Source of the DNA: Ignavibacteriota bacterium
GTDB taxonomy: Bacteria > Bacteroidota > Ignavibacteria > UBA10030 > SZUA-254
Direction: 5' to 3'
DNA: 64,000 bases
NCBI GenBank assembly: GCA_016212665.1
Contig: JACREZ010000045.1
Span: 62,001-126,000 of the forward strand
This document shows positions 9,033 through 17,554 of the stretch, one piece after another. The position numbers and the translations under genes were made by a program. The stretch's first letter is position 1, and each line of letters starts with the position of its first letter. The notes beneath the pieces were generated by a model, which did not search any database, was not told where the DNA came from, and saw only the letters and a list, made by a program, of their open reading frames with translations.

Positions 9033-10202
9033 TTAGAAATTCAAATCCCCCGGCTCGCCGTTCAGGATTCTTCCTTTGATGATTTGGTCTTTGATACGTT
9101 TCGAATATTCAATCCGATGATTTTCCCCTTCATTTGTCTTTGGATGTTGAATTCCGGTTGACATTCGAAATTGATAATCTCTGAATACCTGTACAATATT
9201 TTTTTTCAATTCTTCATTCCGATAACGTTTTGAAGCGGCAATAACTCCCTTCTTCCAGTTATCATTGTATTCAATCGGAACATCCTCTTCCGCATCATCA
9301 AGAATCATGACAGCATCTTCATACTGTTCATCAAGATATTCTTTCTCGTCTTCCTTGATGTAGTGAAACAGATAATCCTGAAACTCCGGCTTTTCAAATT
9401 TTTTGATAAATGCTCTCAGGAACTCATTCGAGTACGGAACAGGATGATAAGGAACATACGGAGTTGGTTCTTTATATGTACCGTTCTCGATTGCGATTCT
9501 CTTCTGTTCCTCAAAATAGAGATGCCGGTAAAACTCTTCTTTCTTTCCCCTGATATCCGGAAGCGACAGAAACGAACTTGTTCCGCGTCTCATATCATAG
9601 AAGTCGTACCAATCGGGGTACGTGCTTCCTTCCTCATCGTTCTCAAGTTCGTCCTTGAATTGGTCGTAGTCCTGCCATTCTGCATAATCGTCAAACTCAT
9701 TCCCCTCATCTATCGTCTCTAAAAACTGAAGGTATAAATCCATATCCTCTTCTGAAACAGGTTCGAGAAAGGGGACGCGTTCAATTTCAAATTCCAGGAT
9801 GTCAAAATCTGCACTGATTTCTATTCCTTCCAGTGTTATCTGGTCTGCCCGCCATTGACATTGTAAGTTAAATAATTTCTTTTGTTGTATTGACCAAAAA
9901 CAATCGTATGCTTCATCATAAAATCTGCTTGCGCTTCTTTCTCTGAAGTCTTTATGTTTCCGACCCCAGAATACGTACATAGATTTTCTGTGTGCATACG
10001 TTTCCAGAAAACTCTTTATGCTCGTTTCATGATATTCTTTCAAATACTCTTGCACCTGCTGGTTTGCTTTTAACTCTTCGAGATATTGTGCTTCGAGTTT
10101 CTTTATATCAAGTTTATCCGATATTTCATCTTTGAGATGTTTCGGCAACGCTCCGACTGTTGTATCATCGTACTTGCCCGGCTCTTTATTTTCCTGTTGC
10201 AT
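9033..10202 (-). CDS. Acidic orphan protein of unknown function
   Basis: The 389 residues start at ATG 10202 and I do not recognise the family. The protein is strongly acidic, with several Asp/Glu/Tyr-rich stretches (DEGNEFDDYAEWQDYDQFKD at about 165-185, DDAEEDVPIEYND near 305). It is rich in Trp, Phe and Tyr and has no signal peptide or membrane segment, so it should be cytosolic and mostly helical. The middle repeats the theme of acidic residues plus aromatics, and the C-terminus is basic. It stands alone, flanked on both sides by STRR-like repeats. Base composition is like its neighbours, so there is no clear sign of recent transfer. Confidence 0.75.
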   Translation of the reverse strand: MQQENKEPGKYDDTTVGALPKHLKDEISDKLDIKKLEAQYLEELKANQQVQEYLKEYHETSIKSFLETYAHRKSMYVFWGRKHKDFRERSASRFYDEAYDCFWSIQQKKLFNLQCQWRADQITLEGIEISADFDILEFEIERVPFLEPVSEEDMDLYLQFLETIDEGNEFDDYAEWQDYDQFKDELENDEEGSTYPDWYDFYDMRRGTSSFLSLPDIRGKKEEFYRHLYFEEQKRIAIENGTYKEPTPYVPYHPVPYSNEFLRAFIKKFEKPEFQDYLFHYIKEDEKEYLDEQYEDAVMILDDAEEDVPIEYNDNWKKGVIAASKRYRNEELKKNIVQVFRDYQFRMSTGIQHPKTNEGENHRIEYSKRIKDQIIKGRILNGEPGDLNF

Positions 10203-10569
10203 GTCTATCTTCTATGTTATTGATGAATGTGCAAAGATACGCACCACGTTGTAAAGATGCAACTCAGTTTTTCGTGAGTAGTTAATTGGTGATTCGTGAG
10301 TGGTGAGTGGTTAATTGATTATTTGTTACTCGTTACTGGTAATCCTTGATGCGAAATATTTTAGTTAAAAATATATTTTTCTTTTTGGGGTGTCTTGTTC
10401 CCACTACGATACTATTTCAATTCAAATATCAAACGTCATGGATTTGTTTCGGCTTTAGGTTTATAACTTTTAGAACAGAGAAGCTTGACGTACCGGTGAA
10501 ACCCATCCCCCGAACCCTTCCCTTGTACCAATGGAAGGGGAGTTCTTGTTGATACGAATTTTTGTTATG
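10203..10569. other. Spacer with an STRR-like array and no recognisable gene
   Basis: From 10274 to 10343 the sequence parses mostly into 7-bp units (GTGAGTA, GTTAATT, GGTGATT, CGTGAGT, GGTGAGT, GGTTAAT). The rest (10344-10569) holds a T-rich stretch and short open frames without ribosome binding sites or family resemblance. Confidence 0.6.
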
Positions 10570-10905
10570 TCGAAGTCGTTTTCGTTTGCCTTGAAGTCAT
10601 TTTCGCTCGCCTTGAAGTCATTTTCGGTTGCCTTGAAGTCGTTTTCGCTCGCCTTGAAGTCGTTTTCGGTTGCCTTGAAGTCGTTTTCGCTTGCCTTGAA
10701 GTCGTTTTCGGTTGCCTTGAAGTCATTTTCGCTCGCCTTGAAGTCATTTTCGGTTGCCTTGAAGTCGTTTTCGCTTGCCTTGAAGTCGTTTTCGCTCGCC
10801 TTGAAGTCGTTTTCGCTCGCCTTGAAGTCGTTTTCGCTTGCCTTGAAGTCGTTTTCGCTTGCCTTGAAGTCGTTTTTGGTCGTATCAAAGTCGGTTTTTG
10901 TGATG
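10570..10905. repeat. 21-bp tandem repeat, 15 copies plus one degenerate
   Basis: The unit is TTGAAGTCGTTTTCGCTCGCC with variants at a few positions (CTC/GTT/CTT, TCG/TCA). Copies run in register from 10570 to 10884, and 10885-10905 is degenerate. In the first two thirds, two variants alternate (Leu/Val in one frame), a 42-bp higher-order period. Because 21 is a multiple of three, long open frames exist on both strands (heptads KSFSLAL on plus, KTTSRQA on minus). No spacers, so it is not a CRISPR array. Confidence 0.95.
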
Positions 10906-11117
10906 ATTATGGTGTTTTTGATAGAATTTGAATGTTTTGGTTAGCAGATTACGAATTGGACTCTTTGTTTTGCAATATTTTTACGAGGGCTTCGACAGTA
11001 TCAATTTTAGACAACCATTTATTACATGTAGTACGTATTATTTTCATGAAAAATATTTTTGAACTTAAGAAATTTTTATTACGTTTACCAACAGAAGGCT
11101 ATGCATTACCTCCTATT

Positions 11118-11185
11118 CGTCATGCCGAACTTGTTTCGGCATCTAAACAAGCGTTGATAGACCCTGAAACAAGTTCAGGGTGACG
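11118..11185. repeat. Palindromic dispersed element (CGTCATGCCGAAC ... AGGGTGACG)
   Basis: The element contains GCCGAACTTGTTTCGGC and CCTGAAACAAGTTCAGG, each a small inverted repeat, with outer ends CGTCA and TGACG. A related unit stands at 31043-31098. Its translation gives the RHAELVSAS peptide often seen in spurious gene predictions. The surrounding spacer 10906-11257 shows no gene. Confidence 0.8.
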
Positions 11186-11257
11186 GAGTAGTAGGGTTTT
11201 GCAAAGCCCTCTAACAGTTAGTTCATTATTCATTAATAAAACACGTGGGGTTTACCT

Positions 11258-11938
11258 ATGGATAAAATATTAATTAACAAAATCTCGATGTACCAAGCGG
11301 TCATCTCAATTTTGCTCGCCAACATTGCGAAGACTGTCAGCATCAAACCGTTTGCGAGTGCAATTCAACTTCTCACCGAATTGGTGACTTCCATTTCCGG
11401 GAAAAGCAGTGAGATTAACTCCGTCGTTGCCGGAAAGGCTCCTGTAAAAAATGCAATGGAGACTTCTCTCATTGAAACAACTCTTTCCATCGCCGCGGCG
11501 ATTTATTCGTATGCAGATGATGTGGGAAATATCGAACTCAAATCAAAGTCGAAACTCAGCAAGTCTGTCTTGAATAAAGTTCGCGATCAGGATTTGATAT
11601 TGAAGGTAAAAAGTATTCGAGACCTTGCGCTTGAACACCAAGCGGCTCTTGTTGATTACGATGTTCCCGCCGAAGACATTACCGCATTTGAGCAATTGGT
11701 TGATGCGTATAGTTCGGCAAAGACTGCTATCGTAACAGGAATAAGTCAGCGGACGGGTGCGAGAAAAACTCAGGCGCAGATTATTAAGGAGACCGATGCT
11801 TTGCTGAAAGAGAAAATTGATAAGTATATGCTTCGGTTGAAGAAGAATCATTCGCAGTTCTATGAGGAGTATAAAGCGGCGCGGATTATTCGTGACCTTG
11901 GGGGAGAGATTAAAAAAGAAGAAGCGCCGAAAGCGTGA
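11258..11938 (+). CDS. All-helical orphan protein
   Basis: The 226 residues start at ATG 11258. I do not recognise the family. The sequence is predicted helical throughout, with an N-terminal amphipathic region (MDKILINKISMYQAVISILL) and a charged C-terminus (KIDKYMLRLKKNHSQFYEEY) ending in a Lys/Glu/Ala tail. No signal peptide is convincing, and there are no catalytic motifs. Helical proteins of this size followed by FnIII-type domains occur in this phylum (recollection), and an FnIII remnant lies 380 bp downstream (12318-12419), so this gene and the remnant may once have belonged to paralogous or fused genes. Confidence 0.75.
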   Translation: MDKILINKISMYQAVISILLANIAKTVSIKPFASAIQLLTELVTSISGKSSEINSVVAGKAPVKNAMETSLIETTLSIAAAIYSYADDVGNIELKSKSKLSKSVLNKVRDQDLILKVKSIRDLALEHQAALVDYDVPAEDITAFEQLVDAYSSAKTAIVTGISQRTGARKTQAQIIKETDALLKEKIDKYMLRLKKNHSQFYEEYKAARIIRDLGGEIKKEEAPKA

Positions 11939-11941
11939 AAA

Positions 11942-12036
11942 GATTTCGGATTTCGGATTTCGGACTTCGGATTTCGGACTTCGGATTGCGGATTGCGGAT
12001 TTCGGACTTCGGACTTCGGATTGCGGATTGCGGATT
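11942..12036. repeat. Heptanucleotide array GGATTTC / GGACTTC / GGATTGC, about 13 units
   Basis: Directly behind the stop codon at 11938, 7-bp units of three interchanging types run in register. A related five-unit array lies inside the M24 peptidase gene (21042-21076). Confidence 0.93.
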
Positions 12037-12150
12037 AATTTCTGTTTAAGGACTCAGTAAAACGGATTTATTTTTTTTATTGAAGACCGTTGGAACGAGA
12101 ACAAAAAATATTTTCCTGAGGTATGCATAAGACGCAGGTCTTTGTCGTTC

Positions 12151-12189
12151 GTAGGATGGTTCCTCAGGTTTCTGGTATAGCCATCCTAC
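12151..12189. repeat. Inverted repeat GTAGGATGG ... CCATCCTAC
   Basis: Perfect 9-bp arms (12151-12159 and 12181-12189) flank a 21-nt loop in the geneless stretch 11939-12510. Confidence 0.6.
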
Positions 12190-12283
12190 TATATATCCTC
12201 CCCTTTCTTCCATCTCATCGAAAGGGTCAATCTGTCGCCCTCGCAGATCAGAACAAAGACAGGGGGCAAGTTTAATTTTTCGT

Positions 12284-12308
12284 GGAGTAGGTCTTTCGAC
12301 CTGACTCC
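12284..12308. repeat. Inverted repeat GGAGTAGGTC ... GACCTGACTCC
   Basis: The arms pair with one bulge around a TTTC loop. It lies immediately upstream of the FnIII remnant and may mark the breakpoint. Confidence 0.6.
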
Positions 12309-12317
12309 GATATAATT

Positions 12318-12419
12318 ACAGGATTAACAAGCGGAACAAAATACTACTTCCGCGTCACCGCCATCGGACCGAAAGGCGATAGCGGACCGTGCGATGCGGT
12401 GGTGAAGTACGCGCCGTAA
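12318..12419 (+). pseudogene. C-terminal remnant of a fibronectin type III domain
   Basis: The frame reads TGLTSGTKYYFRVTAIGPKG, continues SGPCDAVVKYAP and stops at 12417-12419. GLTSGTKYYFRVTA is the classical F-G strand region of FnIII domains. In frame upstream there is a stop at 12288-12290 and a palindromic element (12284-12308), so the rest of the gene is missing. A terminator-like hairpin follows 20 bp behind the stop, as expected for a true gene end. Confidence 0.7.
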
Positions 12420-12439
12420 CAGGTGAAGAACAATGAATG

Positions 12440-12470
12440 ATGCCGCCGGAGTGAGAATATCCGGCGGCAT
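12440..12470 (+). terminator. Terminator-like hairpin behind the FnIII remnant
   Basis: An 11-bp GC-rich stem, ATGCCGCCGGA / TCCGGCGGCAT, with a 9-nt loop is followed by the AT-rich TTAATTAAATTACATTTT. The tail is not a pure T run, so efficiency is uncertain. Confidence 0.65.
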
Positions 12471-12510
12471 TAATTAAATTACATTTTAATATTATCGAAA
12501 GAGAAAAAAT

Positions 12511-13023
12511 ATGAAACTTACATTAACCGAAAGATTGATTCTTGCAAATCAGTATTTAATCCTTGAAGCACTTTATCCACAAGAAGCTGATTACTATATT
12601 AAAGCTCGTGAAGCGATTGAATATGGATACGAATTGGAATATGATAATTTATCTGAAAACCTTAATAAAGGTAATAACGTGATGACCAAAGAGGAATGTC
12701 TTGAAGTGATTGATATTCTAACCATGTTTGATACATTGAAAATTTCATTTGAAAGATTATCTGATAAATCAGGGATTGAACAATCACAAATTGAATTTTT
12801 GGGATTCGACGGGAATAATGAAATTAAACAAATGGCATATGCTCAATATTTTTGCACAGGTACTATTCCAAGGTTCACGAATCTTAATCGCGGAGATAAT
12901 TTTAATAGCCACATGCCTACACTTTCAAGATACCGAGCTATGTTAATAGAATGGAAGAAGTTACCACGAGATCGGAACTTAACAAAGGACGAAATTCTGA
13001 AAATTACTTCTGTATATAATTAG
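12511..13023 (+). CDS. YfbU family protein
   Basis: The 170 residues match the outline of E. coli YfbU: LTLTERLILANQYLILEALY at the N-terminus, EECLEVIDILTMFDTLKISF in the middle, IEFLGFDGNNEIKQMAYAQY, and the C-terminal SRYRAMLIEWKKLPRDRNLT followed by an EIL motif. YfbU is a soluble, poorly understood protein (the E. coli gene has been linked to toxicity on overexpression). The ribosome binding site AAAGAG lies 7 bp before the ATG. The gene is markedly more AT-rich than its surroundings and sits in a repeat-rich accessory stretch, which suggests transfer. Confidence 0.85.
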   Translation: MKLTLTERLILANQYLILEALYPQEADYYIKAREAIEYGYELEYDNLSENLNKGNNVMTKEECLEVIDILTMFDTLKISFERLSDKSGIEQSQIEFLGFDGNNEIKQMAYAQYFCTGTIPRFTNLNRGDNFNSHMPTLSRYRAMLIEWKKLPRDRNLTKDEILKITSVYN

Positions 13024-13047
13024 ATCTTTAGTATCACCGTCCATGCC

Positions 13048-13848
13048 ATGACACAAATAAGCAGGTCACGGAATGGGTCTGTGACCTCCATGTTATTATG
13101 TGCAATTTGGAACGCTCATATGAGTCTTTACCGATATCTTAACGACGGGCGCAATTCTCTCACGAGAGAGAAACTAGCCAACTATCGCTTCTTCTATGAA
13201 GTCAAAGTTGCTGCTGTAAAGGGTGGCTCCGACATTCAGATTTCACTACCCGAAATCGACAAAGAAGGATACGATGTTGTCTTGGACGATGGTGACGAAG
13301 TTCGTTTACTGCAATTGAAAACAGCGATGTCTGAATCCACTACATCACAGTGGGACATTCAGAAGCAGCTCCTTCGTCCTGATAAATTCTACGCAGAAAA
13401 GTTAGGCTTTGAACTGAGTTCAGAAGGTGTTGGACTTATGGGCGGCGTTGTCCTAATCAGCATCGGGATGAACAATACCAAAGACGCAATCACAACTTTT
13501 CATTACTCCTACTGCGACATATTCACGTTAAAGGCATTTGAGTTTGGCTTCTTCTCATATACGAGCCCAGCAAGCAATACCGCAGTGAAAACACTTATCA
13601 GCTCGCTAACACGAGGTCGTCGCCACCAGATGGTAACTTTGACGAGAAGTGCATTCATTAAAGTCGATACCATTGACAATCTTCTCGCGATAGCAAATCT
13701 GAATGCGGGATCAAACAATCAATGGCGAATTGCGTTTGATAACTTTTTGTTCAATCGAAGCGAGAAGCACTTTAGAGAGCAGGTTTTGGAATATCTGTGT
13801 CCTCTCGTCAACGATAAGCGAATCAGGTTTTCCTCTATGGTGTCGTGA
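13048..13848 (+). CDS. Putative PD-(D/E)XK nuclease-like protein
   Basis: The protein has 266 residues. The stretch KLANYRFFYEVKVAAVKGGS, then GYDVVLDDGDEVRLLQLKTA, fits a restriction-endonuclease core: Glu on the first helix, Asp before a strand turn, and Q-x-K (LQLK). It recalls DUF4297-type nuclease domains of defence proteins, but only that domain is present. No membrane or signal segments are seen. The start is unsure: ATG at 13048 lacks a ribosome binding site, and ATG 13090 or 13120 would also keep the core. It follows yfbU by 24 bp. A stand-alone nuclease, or the surviving part of a defence gene, are both possible. Confidence 0.55.
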   Translation: MTQISRSRNGSVTSMLLCAIWNAHMSLYRYLNDGRNSLTREKLANYRFFYEVKVAAVKGGSDIQISLPEIDKEGYDVVLDDGDEVRLLQLKTAMSESTTSQWDIQKQLLRPDKFYAEKLGFELSSEGVGLMGGVVLISIGMNNTKDAITTFHYSYCDIFTLKAFEFGFFSYTSPASNTAVKTLISSLTRGRRHQMVTLTRSAFIKVDTIDNLLAIANLNAGSNNQWRIAFDNFLFNRSEKHFREQVLEYLCPLVNDKRIRFSSMVS

Positions 13849-14304
13849 GTTCCTTCCCGACACATAACGTAGCCGCTCCTGCATCCAACTAACCATGAAA
13901 AGAAATATCATTCAACACATACGTGGCGTATGCGCCAGATCAACAGTTCCCAAGCGTTGCCATCGGTGTACAATTCACAAAGCATACAGGCAAAGAGTGT
14001 GAACAAGAAAAGATGAAGAAGAAAATCCTAACCCCATGCTTCAGCATGGAGAATGGGTTCACGCTCTTATGTTCGGCTTCAGCCATGAACGTTCACGGTG
14101 AAGCCGATACGTTTTATTTCGTCTCCCCCTACGCTAAAGCGTAGGGTTAATACCGTATGGCTGGGAGGGAGTTAAACACCCCGACCAACAACAACGGGGT
14201 CGGCAGTACAACTGCCTCGCAGAATAACGAGCGTGCAGAAATACAGTTGCAACCAATCCCATGAACCATCCGTACTACTGGGAGATTCAAACTTAAAGGT
14301 AGCA
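13849..14304. other. Spacer with several hairpins and no recognisable gene
   Basis: Perfect short hairpins occur at 14034-14049 (CCATGCT TC AGCATGG) and 14127-14146 (CCCTACGC TAAA GCGTAGGG), with GGCTTCAGCC nearby. They look like related palindromic units. The open frames across this stretch read through these repeats and have no ribosome binding sites. Confidence 0.6.
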
Positions 14305-14967
14305 ATGAAAAGCATAATACAATTCGGAGAAACGGTAGAGGGATATTCCATCCCGGTGTTAAATGAGCGGGAGATACGGGCGGCGGCGGGAATCCTGTTC
14401 TTATTTATGTTCATCTCGATTCTTGTTGTCATGTTCAAAGGGGATTTTTACCTGCTCAAATATGCCGTGACAATATTCCTAACCGATATTCTCATTCGTG
14501 TTTTTGTGAATCCGAAATATTCCCCCTCCCTCATCATCGGGCGATTGATTGTACGAAATCAAACACCCGAATATGTCGGCGCTCAGCAAAAGAAGTTCGC
14601 TTGGTATTTCGGCGTGTTTCTGGGAACGCTGATGTTCGTTTTTCTTGTGCTGGTAAATTCGTACAGCCCTATAACAGGACTTAGTTGTTTCATCTGCCTG
14701 ATATTTTTATTCTTTGAAACGGCATTCGGTATCTGCCTTGGGTGCAAAGTCTATTCATTGGTGTATAAAGAAAAAGCGCAATACTGCCCCGGCGAAGTCT
14801 GCGATGTGAAATCACGTCAGGAGATTCAAAAAACTTCCGGCGTTCAATTCCTCATCGTTCTCGGATTTGCTGCGTTCATTTTCCTCACGGTCCATCTGTT
14901 TAACGATTCGTTCGCCAAGCAACCGTACGACTTGTTCGGTCTGTTTGAGACAGAACAACCTCACTAA
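14305..14967 (+). CDS. DUF4395 membrane protein
   Basis: The protein has 220 residues from ATG 14305 (AAAGGT ribosome binding site at 14295-14300); an in-frame ATG at 14233 would add an unlikely polar tail. The family core is visible: FGETVEGYSIPVLNEREIRA, then four to five membrane helices, RVFVNPKYSPSLIIGRLIVR and FETAFGICLGCKVYSLVY with two cysteines, and a further CPGEVCD. DUF4395 proteins often occur with thioredoxin/rhodanese-type genes, but no such partner is adjacent here. Function is unknown. Confidence 0.85.
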   Translation: MKSIIQFGETVEGYSIPVLNEREIRAAAGILFLFMFISILVVMFKGDFYLLKYAVTIFLTDILIRVFVNPKYSPSLIIGRLIVRNQTPEYVGAQQKKFAWYFGVFLGTLMFVFLVLVNSYSPITGLSCFICLIFLFFETAFGICLGCKVYSLVYKEKAQYCPGEVCDVKSRQEIQKTSGVQFLIVLGFAAFIFLTVHLFNDSFAKQPYDLFGLFETEQPH

Positions 14968-15004
14968 CAATTTCATTCATTCAACATTCTCTCTGCAAAC
15001 AAGA

Positions 15005-15163
15005 TGGAGTATTGGAGTGTTGGAGTGATGGAGTTCTGGAGTTCTGGAGTTTTGGAGTAATGGAGTTTTGGAGTGATGGAGTTTGGGAGTGATGGAGTTT
15101 GGGAGTTATGGAGTTTGGGAGTGATGGAGTTTTGGAGTGATGGAGTTTTGGAGTGATGGAGTA
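15005..15163. repeat. Octanucleotide array TGGAGTNN, about 19 units
   Basis: TGGAGT recurs every 8 (sometimes 7 or 9) bp over about 160 bp, with variable last two bases. No gene lies between 14968 and 15296. Shorter inverted relatives (ACTCCANN) stand at 8955-8978 and 60893-60925. Confidence 0.93.
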
Positions 15164-15296
15164 TTATGGTTTTTGAGTAATTCTTTACTCCACACTCAAT
15201 GTACTACGGTAAACTGAAAGTAATCCGAAATCGAAAATCCGCTCTACGAACCGTAGGTAATCCGAATTCAGATTACTCCTTCACTCCACCAATCTT

Positions 15297-16424
15297 CTAA
15301 GTGATTTTCTTCCTGAACCGGAGTACACTCAGCGTCAGAATCGAAACACCGAACGCAAGGAGAGCCAATGTTTCGGGAAGCAACTCACTGAATGTATTTC
15401 CTTTCAGTAGCACACCCCGAATAATCGTGATGTAATATCTCAGCGGAATGATGTAGGTGATGTATTGAATAACTTCCGGCATGTTTTCAATCGGGAAGGC
15501 AAAGCCGGAAAGATAAATAAACGGCAGGAAGATGAAGAACTGCGCCGTCATCATCGCCTGCTGTTGGTTGCGGGAGATTGTGGAGACGAACAAACCGAGT
15601 CCGAGTGTTGTCAGAATAAAGAGCGCGCTCAATCCATACAGAAGCAACAAACTTCCCCGCATCGGGATTTCAAACCAGAAGCGCGCAACAGTCAGCACAA
15701 TTGAAACATCCGCCAATCCGATGATGACAAACGGAAGCAGTTTTCCCAGAATCAATTGGTACGGTTTGATGGGCGTGACGAGTAATTGTTCGAGCGTCCC
15801 GGATTCTTTTTCTTTCACAACGCCGATGGAAGTGAGTGTCATGGTGACAATCATCAGCACCATTGCGACAACTCCCGGCACCATAAAGTTCTTGCTCTTC
15901 AATTCCGCATTGTACCAAACACGAACTTGCGGAGAAAAACTTACCGGCTTCAATCCGACATTCGTTCGTTCCAGCATTTGCGACATGATACTGCGTGAAT
16001 ACTTCCCGATAATCTGAGATGCGTATCCAAGACTAACATTCACAGAGTTAGCATCGCTCCCGTCTGCAATGAGTTGAACCGGAACTGTTCGGCGTGCAAG
16101 AATGTCGTTCCCGAATGTCGGCGGAATAACGAGCACTAACCAGACTGAACCATCATCAATCACTTCATCAATTTGTTTGAATGAATTCACCTCCTGCTGA
16201 ATCACAAAGTATCCTGAGTTAGTGAACTTCGAAACGAACTCCCTGCTATGATACGATTTATCAAGGTCATAGACAGCAATCGGTATTTCCCGGATGTCTG
16301 TCGTCGCGGCGTATCCGAGCAGAATCAACTGCAGAAGCGGCGCCATGAACGAAAGCGCAAGCATCCGTTTATCGCGGCGGAGTTGCCAGAACTCTTTCCG
16401 GATGATATGAAGTATCGTTCTCAT
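15297..16424 (-). CDS. ABC-2 type exporter permease (YbhR/YbhS-like), second subunit
   Basis: The protein has 375 residues from ATG 16424, which overlaps the preceding permease stop as ATGA; a longer frame upstream is only a shadow of that gene. Layout: one N-terminal helix (MAPLLQLILLGYA), a large extracytoplasmic domain of about 150 residues, then five helices with the motif GVVKEKESGTLEQLLVTPI, characteristic of ABC-2 permeases. It is the last gene of the five-gene MFP-ATPase-ATPase-permease-permease operon (20387-15297), which resembles ybhGFSR of E. coli and should export drugs or other amphiphiles. Confidence 0.92.
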   Translation of the reverse strand: MRTILHIIRKEFWQLRRDKRMLALSFMAPLLQLILLGYAATTDIREIPIAVYDLDKSYHSREFVSKFTNSGYFVIQQEVNSFKQIDEVIDDGSVWLVLVIPPTFGNDILARRTVPVQLIADGSDANSVNVSLGYASQIIGKYSRSIMSQMLERTNVGLKPVSFSPQVRVWYNAELKSKNFMVPGVVAMVLMIVTMTLTSIGVVKEKESGTLEQLLVTPIKPYQLILGKLLPFVIIGLADVSIVLTVARFWFEIPMRGSLLLLYGLSALFILTTLGLGLFVSTISRNQQQAMMTAQFFIFLPFIYLSGFAFPIENMPEVIQYITYIIPLRYYITIIRGVLLKGNTFSELLPETLALLAFGVSILTLSVLRFRKKIT

Positions 16425-17554
16425 ACCGGTTTGCTTTTCAAGAGTTTGACTGCACTCAGTGTGAGCGTGAACAGCGCAAAGAGAAAAAGAAATACATATT
16501 GCTCCCAATACACAAACGGACTTGTTCCTTTCAACATGACGCCGCGTGCAACGACGAGAAAATATTTTGTCGGCACCAACGCAGAAACCCATTGCAGAAA
16601 GAGGGGCATACTCCGGATGGGAAATATGAATCCTGACAACATGAAGGTCGGCAGAAGAGAGGAAAAGACCGAAATCATGAACGCCACTTGCTGATTCGGC
16701 GAAACAGCCGAAACTAATAACCCCTGACCGAGCGCGCAAAAAAGAAACAACATTATCCCGACATAAAGCCATACAATGCTTCCGCGGATTTCAACATCGA
16801 ACAAAAGATAACCAATGACGAGGATGATAGCCGAGCCGATAAGAGAAACAAGAAAATACGGAATTGTTTTCCCGATGATAATTTCGCTTGTGAGCATCGG
16901 CGAGACGGTGAGTTGCTCCATCGTTCCTTTTTCTTTTTCGCGAACGACCGAAAGTGATGTCGAAATCACAGCAGAAAGCATAAGCACCATCGCTATCAAG
17001 CCGGGAAGCAAGAACTTTGAACTCGATAACTCCGGGTTGAACCAGATTCGTGGACGCAAATCAATCGGAGCGGAGAACTTTTGCCCGACTCTCGTCATCA
17101 TGCTTGTTGTGATTTTTGCAGAGTACATTTCCGCAATCGCATTCACGTATCCAAGGACGGTCGTAGCAGTATTTGCGTTGGAACCATCAACGAGTATCTG
17201 CAATTGAATTGCTCTTCCTGCAAACAATTCTTCCGAAAAGTTCGGTGGAATGACCATCGCAACAAGCGCATCGCCTGTGTTGAGTAAGGTGTTTACTTCA
17301 GAATAATTTTCCACGTACCGCTTCACATGGAAATATTCTGAAGTCGTAAAACTCTGAATGAAGTTTCTGCTTTCGGAACTTTTGTCCTGGTCAAACACAA
17401 CAACGCTGATATGTTTGACATCGAAGTTGAGCGCGTAGCCAATCAAGACAATCAGTAACGCGGGAATCACCAACAGCACTCCGAGCGAACGTTTATCGCG
17501 GAGAATTTGCCTGAACTCCTTTTTGATGATGGGTTTGATACGACTGTACTTCAA
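16421..17554 (-). CDS. ABC-2 type exporter permease (YbhS/YbhR-like), first subunit
   Basis: This 377-residue paralogue of the next gene has the N-terminal signature IKKEFRQILRDKRSLGVLLV, a helix LIVLIGYALNF, a periplasmic domain with IDLRPRIWFNPELSS, and five C-terminal helices after SVVREKEKGTMEQLTVSPM. Two such permeases should form the heterodimeric channel of the exporter. It overlaps the ATPase gene upstream by 4 bp and the second permease downstream by 4 bp, so all are translationally coupled. Confidence 0.93.
   Translation of the reverse strand: MKYSRIKPIIKKEFRQILRDKRSLGVLLVIPALLIVLIGYALNFDVKHISVVVFDQDKSSESRNFIQSFTTSEYFHVKRYVENYSEVNTLLNTGDALVAMVIPPNFSEELFAGRAIQLQILVDGSNANTATTVLGYVNAIAEMYSAKITTSMMTRVGQKFSAPIDLRPRIWFNPELSSSKFLLPGLIAMVLMLSAVISTSLSVVREKEKGTMEQLTVSPMLTSEIIIGKTIPYFLVSLIGSAIILVIGYLLFDVEIRGSIVWLYVGIMLFLFCALGQGLLVSAVSPNQQVAFMISVFSSLLPTFMLSGFIFPIRSMPLFLQWVSALVPTKYFLVVARGVMLKGTSPFVYWEQYVFLFLFALFTLTLSAVKLLKSKPV

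Noticed and set aside
9363-9722. Plus-strand frame opposite the acidic orphan
   Set aside because: Antisense shadow without start signal; the minus-strand frame is longer and has protein-like composition.
10570-10905. CRISPR array
   Set aside because: Units are directly adjacent without spacers and no cas gene is in the window.
10531-10944. Long plus-strand frame of KSFSLAL heptads
   Set aside because: It is only the 21-bp tandem repeat read in an open frame; the reverse strand is equally open, and no ribosome binding site or domain is seen.
10932-11183. Small gene ending in RHAELVSAS-type peptide
   Set aside because: The end is the translated palindromic element at 11118-11185; no family or ribosome binding site supports a gene.
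13923-14144. Small gene in the spacer before the DUF4395 gene
   Set aside because: It reads across three short hairpin repeats and lacks a start signal.
16425-16772. N-terminal extension of the second ABC permease
   Set aside because: It is the shadow of the first permease gene; ATG 16424 with the ATGA overlap gives a normal permease start.
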